This document shows positions 45,111 through 53,488 of a DNA stretch of 64,000 nt, piece after piece (position 1 is the stretch's first letter; each line of letters starts with the position of its first letter). Where the stretch lies: assembly GCF_025515305.1 (NCBI RefSeq), contig NZ_JAOPHT010000008.1, forward strand, positions 62,001-126,000, read 5' to 3'. Made by a program: the position numbers and the translations under genes. The notes beneath the pieces were generated by a model. That model had not been told where the DNA came from, made no database searches, and saw only the letters and a program-made list of their open reading frames with translations. The stretch is from Roseicyclus sediminis (GTDB lineage: Bacteria; Pseudomonadota; Alphaproteobacteria; Rhodobacterales; Rhodobacteraceae).

Positions 45111-46184
45111 CTACATCCGCAGGGTTCGTCCGGTCCCGGTGTCGAAAAGGTGGATCGCGCCCGAATTCGCGGTGAGCGCCACGCGCTCGCCGGGCTGCAC
45201 CCTGGTCTGGCCGGGGTTGTGCACCGTGACCGGCGTGCCGTCCTGGAACGCGCCATAGAGGTAGCTGTCCGTCCCGAGCTGCTCCACCGCGCGGATGTCG
45301 GCATGAAGCACGCCGTCGGGGTCGGGACGCAGGTCGTTCGGGCGCAGGCCTAGCGTCACCTTCTGTCCGGCCCGCTGCGCGAAGCCCGTTTCCGGCAGGG
45401 TCACGGCATCGCCGGTGTCGAGCGTCAGGTGCGTCCGGTCCTCGCCCACCGTGCCCTTGAGGAAATTCATCTTCGGGCTGCCGATGAAGCCCGCGACGAA
45501 CAGGTTTTCGGGCGCGTTGAAGAGGTCGAGGGGGCGGCCGAACTGCTCCAGTTCGCCCAGCCGCAACACCGCGATCTTGTCGGCCATCGTCATGGCCTCC
45601 ACCTGGTCGTGGGTCACGTAGACCATGGTATTTCCAAGCCGCTTGTGCAGCGAGGAGATCTCGCCGCGCATGTCGACGCGCAGCTCCGCGTCGAGGTTCG
45701 ACAGCGGCTCGTCGAAGAGAAAGACGCGCGGCTCGCGGACCACGGCGCGGCCGATGGCCACCCGCTGCCGCTGTCCGCCCGAGAGGTCCTTGGGCCGCCG
45801 GTCGAGAAGCTGGTCGATCTGCAGCATCTTGGCGACCTCGCCCACCTTCCTGGCGATCTCGGCCTTGGGGGTGTTGATGTTCTCCAGCCCGAAGGACAGG
45901 TTCTGGCGCACCGTCATGTGCGGGTAGAGCGCGTAGGACTGGAACACCATGGCCAGCCCCCGGTCGGCGGCCGGCGTGTCGTTGACGACGTCGCCCCCCA
46001 GGACGATCTGCCCGGCCGAGATGTCCTCGAGCCCCGCGATCATCCGCAGAAGCGTGGACTTGCCGCAGCCCGAGGGGCCGACGAAGACGCAGAATTCGCC
46101 GTGCTCCACGGTCAGGTCAATGCCCTTGATGACGTCGGCCGCGCCATAGGACTTGCGCACATCGCGCAGTTCGAGCTTCGCCAT
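45111..46184 (-). CDS. sugar ABC transporter ATP-binding protein (MalK/UgpC type)
   Basis: 357-residue ATPase: Walker [10 protein letters not shown] (near residue 37), Q-loop [11 protein letters not shown], signature LSGGQRQR, Walker [13 protein letters not shown] and the H-loop [10 protein letters not shown]. The C-terminal TOBE regulatory domain from about residue 240 contains KMNFLKG and TLGLRPNDL, as in MalK. The start is placed at ATG 46184, with the conserved first strand MAKLELRDVRKSYG, 16 bp after the permease stop. It is the last gene of the minus-strand glucose/glucoside ABC operon. Confidence 0.93.
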   Translation of the reverse strand: MAKLELRDVRKSYGAADVIKGIDLTVEHGEFCVFVGPSGCGKSTLLRMIAGLEDISAGQIVLGGDVVNDTPAADRGLAMVFQSYALYPHMTVRQNLSFGLENINTPKAEIARKVGEVAKMLQIDQLLDRRPKDLSGGQRQRVAIGRAVVREPRVFLFDEPLSNLDAELRVDMRGEISSLHKRLGNTMVYVTHDQVEAMTMADKIAVLRLGELEQFGRPLDLFNAPENLFVAGFIGSPKMNFLKGTVGEDRTHLTLDTGDAVTLPETGFAQRAGQKVTLGLRPNDLRPDPDGVLHADIRAVEQLGTDSYLYGAFQDGTPVTVHNPGQTRVQPGERVALTANSGAIHLFDTGTGRTLRM

Positions 46185-46200
46185 TACCGGCCCCCCGCCG

Positions 46201-47265
46201 TCATTTGCCACCTGTCGAGGCGATGCCGGTGGCGATGTATTTCTGCAGGAACATGAAGACGCAGGCGATCGGCAGGAGCGTCAGCACCGTCATCGCCAGA
46301 AGCGAGGACCAGTCGGTCAGAAGCTCCCCCTGGAAGGAGTTGAGCGCCAGCTGCAGCGTGAAGTTCTCCGACTGCGTCAGCACGATCAGCGGCCAGAGGA
46401 AATCGTTCCAGCGCCACATGATCGCGAGGATGGCAAGAACCGCGATGGCCGGCGCTGAGAGGGGCAGGATGATCCGCCAGAAGATCTTCCACTCGCTCGC
46501 CTTGTCCATGCGGGCAGCGTCGAGGATCTCGTCGGGGATCGTCAGCATGTACTGGCGCAACAGGAACACGCCCGTGGGTGTTGCCGCGCCCGGGATGATG
46601 ACACCCCAGAGCGAGTTGAACATGCCCAGTTCCGTGACGATCAGGAACAGCGGCACGAGGACCACCGTCTGCGGGATCATCAGCGTGGAGATGACGAGGA
46701 GCAGGACGGTGGTCCGCCCCCGGAACCGGTATTTCGACAGCGCGAAGGCGGCCATCGAGTTCACCAGCAGCATGATCGCCGTGGACATCAGCGTGATGAA
46801 GGTCGAGTTCCAGAAATAGCGCAGGAAGGTGAAGCGCTCGAAAAGCTCGGTGTAGTTCTCGGTAGCCAGCCGCACGCGCTGCACCGGTTCGCGCTCGTCG
46901 ATGCCGGTGCGCAGGCGCTCGCCGGGGTTGGCCGGATCGACCATCTGCGCCTGGATCCCGACGCGCCGGACCTGCGCGAGGATCATGCCCTCGTACTCGC
47001 CGCCGGTCATGCGGAAGAGGGGCAGGGGCTCGTCGTAGCCTTCGATCAGCATGGTCTGCTGCTGGTAGGGCAGGAAGGTCGGCGGATAGCGTTGCAGGTC
47101 GGCCTCGGTCTTGAAGGACGACAGGACAAGCCAGACGACGGGGCCGAACATCAGGCAGATGCCGAGGCCGAGATAGGCGTAGGAGGCCCAGTCGGTCCAG
47201 TGGAGCCGCGTGCCGCCATTGGCGCGCCCGCGCGTGCGGGTGAGGAAGGCGAAGGCGCCGCTCAT
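46201..47265 (-). CDS. sugar ABC transporter permease (MalG type)
   Basis: 354-residue inner-membrane permease with a first helix near residues 25-45. A periplasmic insertion of about 80 residues follows (residues 50-135), then the five core helices with the EAA motif EILDAARMDKASEWKIFWRIILPLSAPA (near residue 245). This long first loop also occurs in AglG-type permeases. The ATG at 47265 follows GGAG at 8 bases. A palindrome array separates it from the other permease. Confidence 0.9.
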   Translation of the reverse strand: MSGAFAFLTRTRGRANGGTRLHWTDWASYAYLGLGICLMFGPVVWLVLSSFKTEADLQRYPPTFLPYQQQTMLIEGYDEPLPLFRMTGGEYEGMILAQVRRVGIQAQMVDPANPGERLRTGIDEREPVQRVRLATENYTELFERFTFLRYFWNSTFITLMSTAIMLLVNSMAAFALSKYRFRGRTTVLLLVISTLMIPQTVVLVPLFLIVTELGMFNSLWGVIIPGAATPTGVFLLRQYMLTIPDEILDAARMDKASEWKIFWRIILPLSAPAIAVLAILAIMWRWNDFLWPLIVLTQSENFTLQLALNSFQGELLTDWSSLLAMTVLTLLPIACVFMFLQKYIATGIASTGGK

Positions 47266-47275
47266 GGGGCGGGCT

Positions 47276-47364
47276 CCGATCCTTGCAAGGATCGGGGCAG
47301 GGTCTTGCAAGACCCTGCCGAGCGCCTTGCAAGGCGCTGGGGAGGATTTTGCAAAATCCTCCCC
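47276..47364. repeat. array of four abutting perfect palindromes centred on TTGCAA
   Basis: Perfect palindromes at 47276-47295 (20 bp), 47296-47319 (24 bp), 47321-47338 (18 bp) and 47339-47364 (26 bp). Each is centred on TTGCAA, and their arms differ from one another (GATCC, CAGGGTC, GCGCC, GGAGGATT). Only one base (47320) is outside a palindrome. They lie between two ABC permease genes of one operon and would form four hairpins in its message. Confidence 0.85.
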
Positions 47365-47385
47365 GGATGAGATCTCACGCGCCGA

Positions 47386-48357
47386 CTAGCCATCCACGTT
47401 CCTCCGGTTCACCCAGAGCTGGATCAGCGTCAGCACCACCAGCACGGCTGCCACCATGAGCGAGGCCGCCGCCGCCAGCCCGAAGAGCCTCGGCGCCCCC
47501 GCGAAGCCTTCTTCGTAGATGTACTGGATGATGAAGGTCGTCGCCGTGCCGGGGCCGCCGCCGGTGAAGGCGTAGATCTCGTCGAAGGTCTGCACGCCCT
47601 TGATCAGCGCGAGGACCAGCACAACCAGCATCGTCGGCGCCAGAAGCGGCAGGGTGATCCGCGTGAAGCTCCGCCAGGGCGAGGCGCGGTCCATGATCGC
47701 CGCCTCGTAGACGTCGCGCGGGATCGCCTGCAGGCCCGCCAGCAGGATCAGGGTGTAAAAGCCCATGTGCGCCCAGACCGAGATGAAGACCGACCAGGCG
47801 AAGGCCCATTGCGCATCGACGAGCCAATTGATCCCGCCCATGCCCGTCCAGTCGAGAAACGCGTTCAGCACCCCCTCGCGCTGCAGGATCCACTTCCAGA
47901 TCAGCGCCACGACGACCGGCGACAGGAGGACGGGGAAGAAGAAGACCGCGCGGAAGAAGCCGCGCGCGCGGATGTCCCGGTTGAGGATGATGGCCGTCAG
48001 CAGCGCGAAGCCGACCATGAAGCCGACCTGCAGCGTCACGAACCAGGTCGTGTTCCACACCGCGCGCCAGAACTTGTCTTCGCGGCAGGTGTTCGGATCG
48101 AGGTAGCTGCCGCAATCGGTCAGCGTGACGAAGTTTCTCAGGCCGACGTCGGGCCTGTCCGCCAGAAGCACGTTGTCGCCGCCCGTCGTCGCGTAGAACA
48201 GGTTCAGGATCACCGGCAGGAAGGCGAAAAGACCGAAGAGGATCAGGTTCGGCGCAAGGAAGGCCCAGGCGAACAGGCGCATCCCCAGAAGGCGCTGCAG
48301 CGCCAGCATCGGGATCTCGATGATCCGCATGAGCGGGTTGAGGATGGCCAGGAACAT
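47386..48357 (-). CDS. sugar ABC transporter permease (MalF/UgpA type)
   Basis: 323-residue permease with six predicted helices and the EAA motif DVYEAAIMDRASPWRSFTRITLPLLAP near residue 220. A periplasmic loop with two cysteines (DCGSYLDPNTC, near residue 82) follows the first core helix. It forms the channel with the MalG-type permease encoded downstream. It lies 55 bp after the binding-protein gene, with an intervening hairpin. Confidence 0.9.
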   Translation of the reverse strand: MFLAILNPLMRIIEIPMLALQRLLGMRLFAWAFLAPNLILFGLFAFLPVILNLFYATTGGDNVLLADRPDVGLRNFVTLTDCGSYLDPNTCREDKFWRAVWNTTWFVTLQVGFMVGFALLTAIILNRDIRARGFFRAVFFFPVLLSPVVVALIWKWILQREGVLNAFLDWTGMGGINWLVDAQWAFAWSVFISVWAHMGFYTLILLAGLQAIPRDVYEAAIMDRASPWRSFTRITLPLLAPTMLVVLVLALIKGVQTFDEIYAFTGGGPGTATTFIIQYIYEEGFAGAPRLFGLAAAASLMVAAVLVVLTLIQLWVNRRNVDG

Positions 48358-48374
48358 CGTCTGTGCGAAAGTGC

Positions 48375-48404
48375 CCGGCCCCCCGCGTCGCCGCGGGAGG
48401 CCGG
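48375..48404 (-). other. hairpin between ABC binding-protein and permease genes
   Basis: CCGGCC-C-CCCGCG pairs with CGCGGG-A-GGCCGG around TCGC, with one mismatch. No T-run. Its place just after a binding-protein gene suggests 3' end protection. Confidence 0.55.
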
Positions 48405-48412
48405 AGGTTCCG

Positions 48413-49678
48413 TTACTGGCTCTCGGCCATCGCGGCGGCGAGATCGTCGGACATCCGCCCGACGGCGTCAGCGACGCTCAGTTCGCCCACGATGGCCTGG
48501 CTGAGGCGCTCCACCGTGATGCCGAACATCGCCCGGTTGCCGGCATAGCCCTGGTAGGCGAAGGCGATCGGCGAGACGTCCGGAAGATCGGCGGCGAAGG
48601 CGTTCAGCGCGGCCTGCGCGGCGGGCGAGGCATTCTGGAACTCGACCCCGGCCGAGGCGACGCCCAGGTGCGCGGGCAGGTTGCGCGTCCGTGCCGCGAC
48701 CTCGGCATAGACGTCCTCCTGCGCGAGGTAGTCGATCACGGCCGCGACGATCTCGGGATGCTCGGTCTGCTCGAAGCCGACGATGCCCGCGCCGCCCGGC
48801 ATGCCGGAACAGGCACCGGCCGGACCGCAGGGCGAGCCCACGACCTGCCAGTCGAAGAAGTCGCCGACCTGCTCGTCCATGCGGCCGACCTGCCAGGAGC
48901 CGGAGTAGTAGAACACGAGCTCACCGTTGATGAACTCCTGCGCCGCGTCCTGGTAGGTCGCGCCGCCCTGGCCGGCCCAGACGTCGCGCGCCATGGTGCC
49001 ATCCTCGTTCCAGGCCACGAACTGCGCCGCGAAGGGCTCGAAGCCCGCGAAGCTGCCGTTGCCTTCACCGTCGAAGTACTGCGCGCCGTAGGAGATCGCG
49101 GGACCCGCGACGCGGTGACCCGAGCGGTCGATCGCCATCGGGAACGGCGTGTCGGTGGCCGCGGCCACGGCGTTCGCCGCTGCGGCCCATTCTTCCCAGG
49201 TCGCGTCGGCGCCCGGCATCTCGATACCCGCCTGCTCGAAGAGCGTGGCGTTCACGAAGGCGCCGGTGATCGTCAGCTGCGAGTGCATCCCGTAGTAGCC
49301 CTGACGGTCGCCCACGCGATACCAGTCGAGCGTGCCGCCGAAGCTCGCATCCCAGTAGCCGGTGTCGATATAGGGCGTGAGGTCGAGGTAATACTCGTTG
49401 AGGCCGCCGAGGTCGGTGACCTTCGCCATGTCGGGTCCGGTGCCCGCGGCAAGCTGAACCGGCAGGTTCTCGAGAATGGCCTGGTAGGGCACCACGTCCA
49501 CGATCACGTCGACGCCCGGATTGTCCGCCTCGAAGCGGGTGAGCACGTCGTCGTAGACTTCGCACTCGTTGCCGTCCGAGTAGCACATGAAGCGGATTTC
49601 CTGCGCCGCGGCGGCGCCTGCCAGAAGCGCAAAGCTCGTGGCGACCGCCGTGGTGGCGGCGAAACTCGTCTTGAGCAC
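48413..49678 (-). CDS. sugar ABC transporter substrate-binding protein
   Basis: 421-residue extracytoplasmic binding protein of family 1, with signal peptide (LKTSFAATTAVATSFALLAGAAAAQE). The mature part has the sugar-binding layout (YDDVLTRFEADNPGVDVIVD, LAAGTGPDMAKVTDLG, then ATWEEWAAAANAVAAA). GTG at 49678 is chosen because GGGAGGAAC lies just upstream and the signal peptide follows directly; longer in-frame options begin inside the operator region. The glucokinase and beta-glucosidase genes upstream suggest glucose or a glucoside as ligand. Confidence 0.9.
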   Translation of the reverse strand: MLKTSFAATTAVATSFALLAGAAAAQEIRFMCYSDGNECEVYDDVLTRFEADNPGVDVIVDVVPYQAILENLPVQLAAGTGPDMAKVTDLGGLNEYYLDLTPYIDTGYWDASFGGTLDWYRVGDRQGYYGMHSQLTITGAFVNATLFEQAGIEMPGADATWEEWAAAANAVAAATDTPFPMAIDRSGHRVAGPAISYGAQYFDGEGNGSFAGFEPFAAQFVAWNEDGTMARDVWAGQGGATYQDAAQEFINGELVFYYSGSWQVGRMDEQVGDFFDWQVVGSPCGPAGACSGMPGGAGIVGFEQTEHPEIVAAVIDYLAQEDVYAEVAARTRNLPAHLGVASAGVEFQNASPAAQAALNAFAADLPDVSPIAFAYQGYAGNRAMFGITVERLSQAIVGELSVADAVGRMSDDLAAAMAESQ

Positions 49679-49736
49679 GGTCGTTCCTCCCTGATTGACC
49701 ATGTATGTCACGAACATGACTGTTGGCCGTTCCGCA

Positions 49737-49750
49737 TGATACCGGTAACG
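49737..49750. promoter_or_regulatory. LacI-type operator upstream of the ABC operon
   Basis: TGATACCGGTAACG, a near palindrome centred on the ACC/GGT step, is 59-72 bp before the binding-protein start. The form is typical of LacI-family sites but differs from the AAAGCGCTTT site near the lacI gene. Confidence 0.45.
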
Positions 49751-49843
49751 GCAGGAGGAGCATGGCGCTTATGGAACGGCGGGGCAACTCCCGAGTCGCC
49801 CGGTCACGCCCGGTTGCCCTTGCGTCAGCCGCGCGGCGCGGGA

Positions 49844-50797
49844 TCAGAGCCGCGACAGGTGCGACGCGCAGCCGGTCAGCGCGGCGTAATCGTCGGTCAC
49901 GACCTGCACGCCGAACTGCTCCATGAAGGTCGAGAAGCGGCCCTTGGACCGGAAAGCCTCGGCGAAGCCCAGCTCGTCGAGCCAGGGGGCGAAGGCCCGG
50001 GCGACCCCGCCCACGAAGTAGATGCCGGCGAAGGGCAGGTGGCCGAGCGCCAGGTCGCCGGCGACCGCGCCCATGACCCGCACGAAGAGCCGGCCCGTCT
50101 CGAGCGCTGCGGCGTCGCGCGCCTCCATCGCCGCGAGGACCTCGGCCGCCTCGGCATGCACCCCGTGAAGCGCGGCGTGCAGCGTGCCGACGCCCCGGCC
50201 CGAAAGCACCTCCTCGACGGAAGGGAACCCGTGGCTGTCGGCGATCTCGGGCAGGATCTCGGACAGGCCCGGCACCGTTGCGGGCAGCGAGACGTGGCCC
50301 GCCTCGGACGGCGGCACGAAGCGGCCCGCCTCGGTGTCGAAAACCGGGCAGGCATTGAAGCCGGTGCCAAGGCCGATGACCAGCTTCGCGGCGTGGGGGG
50401 AATGGGCGGGCTGGGGCAGGATGCGCTGGAGGTTGGTGCTCGCGATATGCCCGATCGCGTGGCCCTGGGCCTGCAGGTCGTTCAGGACCGCCGACTTGCC
50501 CGCGGTCAGCGCCCCCGCGAGGATCTCGCGGTCGACGCGCCAGTCGAGGTTCGTGAGTTGCGCGACGCCGTCCCGCACCGGCCCCGCCGCGGCCACGCAA
50601 ACGCCGGTGATCTCGGTATCGCTGACGCCGCAGCCCTCCATGTAGGCCGCGATCACCGAGGCGATGCCGTCATGCTCGGCGTTGCGGAACCGCTTGACGC
50701 TTGCCCCGTCCACCAGTGGCCCCCGCGCCAATGCCACGCGGGTGTTCGTGCCGCCGATATCGGCGACCAGCGAAAGGCCGGTTTCAGGCGAGCTCAT
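49844..50797 (-). CDS. glk: glucokinase
   Basis: 317-residue hexokinase-fold glucokinase of the non-ROK type. The phosphate motif is LVADIGGTNTRVAL near residue 9, followed by AAAGPVRDGVAQLTNLDW (near residue 68), VLNDLQAQGHAI (near residue 103) and VIGLGTGFNACPVF (near residue 138). It would phosphorylate glucose released by the GH1 and GH13 enzymes encoded on either side, for the Entner-Doudoroff route. It sits between the GH1 gene and the ABC binding-protein gene on the same strand. Confidence 0.92.
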   Translation of the reverse strand: MSSPETGLSLVADIGGTNTRVALARGPLVDGASVKRFRNAEHDGIASVIAAYMEGCGVSDTEITGVCVAAAGPVRDGVAQLTNLDWRVDREILAGALTAGKSAVLNDLQAQGHAIGHIASTNLQRILPQPAHSPHAAKLVIGLGTGFNACPVFDTEAGRFVPPSEAGHVSLPATVPGLSEILPEIADSHGFPSVEEVLSGRGVGTLHAALHGVHAEAAEVLAAMEARDAAALETGRLFVRVMGAVAGDLALGHLPFAGIYFVGGVARAFAPWLDELGFAEAFRSKGRFSTFMEQFGVQVVTDDYAALTGCASHLSRL

Positions 50798-50833
50798 CTG
50801 GGCAATCTCTTGGTTCGTTTCGTGCTGCGCGGG

Positions 50834-52156
50834 TCAGGAGGCCTGCGCGCGCCACCATCGGGCGAGTGCCTCATAGGATGCTTTCGGGGTTCTTGCCAAG
50901 GTTTCGAAATCGACGTGGACGAGGCCGAAGCGCTTCTCGTAGCCGAGCGACCATTCGTAATTGTCCATCAGCGACCAGACGAAATAGCCGCTGACCGGTG
51001 CGCCCCCGGCGATCGCCTCGCGCACGGCGGAGAGATGGGCGTCGAGGTAGTCGATTCGCTCGGTGTCGGGGCGGTCGGGAAGGTCGGGGTTGGCCATGCC
51101 GTTCTCGGTCACGTAGATCGGCAGGTCGCCGGAATACTCCCGCGCGGTGCGCAACAGAAAGTCGCGCAGGCCGTCGGGATAAATCTCCCATCCCATCTGC
51201 GTCAGTGGCAGGACCGTCTCCGCCTCGGCATAGGCGGGCCAGGGGCCGTCGCCTGCACGGATGCGCTTGCGCGTGTAGTAGTTCACCCCGATCCAGTCGA
51301 GCGGCGTGCCGATCAGCGCGAAATCGTCCTGCCATCCCTTCGGCAGGTGCGGCTCCAGTCCCTCCAGCACCTCGGGCGGATATTCCCCCTTGAAGAGGCC
51401 GCCGAGGAAGAAGCGGTTGTAGATCGCGTCGTAGCGCGCGGTGGCCGCCATGTCGGCGGGATCGTCCGAGGCGGGGGCTGCCCATTCGAAGTTGCAGACC
51501 GCGCCGAGGTTCTTCATCCCGAGGCCGCGCATCACTTCGATCGCGGCGCCGTGGGACTTCAGGACATGGTGCATCGCGCGCGCGGTCGCGCGGATGTCGC
51601 GCAGGCCCGGCGCGTGGGCCCCGTCGAAATGGCTGAGCCAGCCGACGCACCACGGCTCGTTGATCGGCGCGGCGGACCAGACGCGGTCGCCGATCCGGCT
51701 CATCACGGTCTGGGTGAAGTCGGCGAACCAGTTGGGCATGTCCGCGTTCCGCCAGCCGCCCTTGTCGGCGAGTGGCTGCGGCAATTCCCAGTGGTAGAGC
51801 GTGGCCGCGGGCCGGATCCCCCGCGCCAGCATGCCGTCCACCAGCCGGTCGTAGAAATCGAGCCCTTCGTGATTGGGCTGGCCGGTTCCGTCGGGCAGGA
51901 CCCGCGCCCAGGAGGTCGAGAAGCGGTAGACGTCTGCGCCCAGCCCCGAGATGAGGTCGAGATCCTCCTCGAAGCGGTGGTAGTGGTCGCAGGCGCGCTC
52001 CCCGTTCTCGGCGCGCACGACGTTTCCGGGCGTGGCGGCGAAGCTGTCCCAATGTGTCGGCCCGGCTCCGCCGAAGGCATGGCCCTCGATCTGGTAGGCG
52101 GAGGTTGCGACCCCGAAGAGAAACCCCTCGGGGAAATCGGCGCGGCTGGCCTGCAT
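50834..52156 (-). CDS. beta-glucosidase, glycoside hydrolase family 1
   Basis: 440-residue GH1 enzyme. The N-terminal signature FPEGFLFGVATSAYQIEG, the acid/base INEPWC (near residue 166) and the nucleophile YVTENGMA (near residue 352) are present; the C-terminal DNYEWSLGYEKRFGLVHVDF fits the family. No signal peptide, so it acts on imported beta-glucosides in the cytoplasm. ATG at 52156 follows AAAGGAAAG. It lies 14 bp after the lacI gene and 36 bp before glk. Confidence 0.93.
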   Translation of the reverse strand: MQASRADFPEGFLFGVATSAYQIEGHAFGGAGPTHWDSFAATPGNVVRAENGERACDHYHRFEEDLDLISGLGADVYRFSTSWARVLPDGTGQPNHEGLDFYDRLVDGMLARGIRPAATLYHWELPQPLADKGGWRNADMPNWFADFTQTVMSRIGDRVWSAAPINEPWCVGWLSHFDGAHAPGLRDIRATARAMHHVLKSHGAAIEVMRGLGMKNLGAVCNFEWAAPASDDPADMAATARYDAIYNRFFLGGLFKGEYPPEVLEGLEPHLPKGWQDDFALIGTPLDWIGVNYYTRKRIRAGDGPWPAYAEAETVLPLTQMGWEIYPDGLRDFLLRTAREYSGDLPIYVTENGMANPDLPDRPDTERIDYLDAHLSAVREAIAGGAPVSGYFVWSLMDNYEWSLGYEKRFGLVHVDFETLARTPKASYEALARWWRAQAS

Positions 52157-52170
52157 GGTCGGCTTTCCTT

Positions 52171-53211
52171 TCAGTCGGCGGAGGGCGCGGGACCGGTCGA
52201 GCGGCCCAGCGTCAACTCGGTCTCCCACAATTCCTGCACCGGCGCGAGGCCGGGGTTCCGGATGAGGTCGATCAGGATCTCGGCGCAGCGCCGTCCAGCC
52301 TCCCGGATCGAGGAGCGCGTCGCCGTGAAGGGCGGGCCGCCCGGCGCGGAGGCGGCATCGTTGCCGATGTAGGACAGCATGTCGTCATGGCAGATCACCG
52401 AGATGTCGCGGCCGAGGCGCATGCCCCGCTCGCCGGCGGCCCTGCGGACGCCGATCGCCGGCATGATCGCGGACACCACGAAGGCCGTCGGCGGTTCGGG
52501 CCCGTCGAGCATGGTCGCGGCGGCGTTGTAGCCGAAAAGCTCCGTCATCAGGTCGGCTTGCATCAGGTGTGGTTGCGGGGCGATTCCCCGTGCCGCCAGC
52601 GCCTCCTCGAAGCCGCGGCGTCGACGCAGGGCGAAGTCGAGGTCCTCGGGGCCGTTGATGAGTGCGATGCGTGTATGCCCGAGATCGAGCAGGAATTCGG
52701 TCGCCCGCCGGAAGGCCCGGATGTTGGCGATGTCGAGCCAGGAATAATTCGAGTGATCGCCGGTGCGGCCATGGACGATGAAGGGCAGGTCGAGCTCCTG
52801 CAGGAGGGCGATGCGTCCGTCCACGAGCCTTGGCGATTGCACCATCACGCCGTCGACCGAACCGTTCGAGGCCATCTGCCGATAGGCGCGCTCGGCCTCG
52901 CCGTTGGGCACCATGGACAGGAGCAGGTCATATCCCTCGCGGGCATAGACCTCGCCCGCGCCGACGAGGAAATCGGCGAAGATGGGGTTCACCATCTCCT
53001 CCTTCCCCGACAGCGGGACGACGTGGCCGATCGTCATGGCGCGGCCCGTGGCCAGCCGCCGGGCCCGCGAATTCGGGGCGTAGTTGGCGGCGCGCGCGGC
53101 GGCCAGCACGCGGGTGCGCGTCTCTTCCCGGACCTCCGGGTAGCCGTTCAGCGCGCGGCTGACGGTGGTCTGAGACAGACCGAGCGACTCGGACAGCTCC
53201 CTGAGATTCAT
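52171..53211 (-). CDS. aglR: LacI family regulator of glucoside use (AglR-like)
   Basis: 346-residue LacI-type repressor with N-terminal helix-turn-helix MNLRELSESLGLSQTTVSRALNGYPEV and hinge SRARRLATGRA near residue 48. A periplasmic-binding-like effector domain follows (residues about 62-340). It is divergent from the agl operon and first gene of the minus-strand operon. Two AAAGCGCTTT palindromes lie in the gap, one 16 bp from its own start. This is the arrangement of aglR in rhizobia and Rhodobacteraceae; the symbol is given on context and family, and glucose or glucoside is the likely inducer. Confidence 0.88.
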   Translation of the reverse strand: MNLRELSESLGLSQTTVSRALNGYPEVREETRTRVLAAARAANYAPNSRARRLATGRAMTIGHVVPLSGKEEMVNPIFADFLVGAGEVYAREGYDLLLSMVPNGEAERAYRQMASNGSVDGVMVQSPRLVDGRIALLQELDLPFIVHGRTGDHSNYSWLDIANIRAFRRATEFLLDLGHTRIALINGPEDLDFALRRRRGFEEALAARGIAPQPHLMQADLMTELFGYNAAATMLDGPEPPTAFVVSAIMPAIGVRRAAGERGMRLGRDISVICHDDMLSYIGNDAASAPGGPPFTATRSSIREAGRRCAEILIDLIRNPGLAPVQELWETELTLGRSTGPAPSAD

Positions 53212-53226
53212 CGTGAATTCGGCCCC

Positions 53227-53236
53227 AAAGCGCTTT
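53227..53236. promoter_or_regulatory. LacI operator AAAGCGCTTT next to aglR
   Basis: Central palindrome AAAGCGCTTT, 16 bp upstream of the aglR start and downstream of a TTGACA box on the minus strand (53274-53279), so it fits autorepression. Confidence 0.6.
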
Positions 53237-53388
53237 CAAAACGTGGGTGAGGCTAGTCCCGAGTGCGTTGATTTGTCAAAGATTCAAAACTGCCCGCTAT
53301 TGCTGCACCTGCGAAATACCCACTTATTTTACAGGGTGCCGCGATTGGCGGATTGACTTATCGGGATGCATCCTCAAGGGTGCCGCTA

Positions 53389-53406
53389 ACCCAAAGCGCT
53401 TTGGGT
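53389..53406. promoter_or_regulatory. LacI operator ahead of the agl operon
   Basis: Perfect 18-bp palindrome ACCCAAAGCGCTTTGGGT, about 85 bp before aglE. It shares the core AAAGCGCTTT with the site near aglR, so one repressor could control both directions. Confidence 0.75.
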
Positions 53407-53488
53407 GGGCGCCGTCCGGCGCGGCCGGGCGCGGTTTGGGGCAACGCCAGCCGGGAGACACCGGCACCATATCTGGGAGGATATCTCG

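Noticed and set aside
48320-52372. 1350-codon open frame on the plus strand
   Set aside because: It runs opposite to four real genes (permease, binding protein, glk, GH1) with clear families. Its translation is rich in Arg/Gly/Ala/His/Val without any motif, as expected for a shadow in GC-rich DNA.
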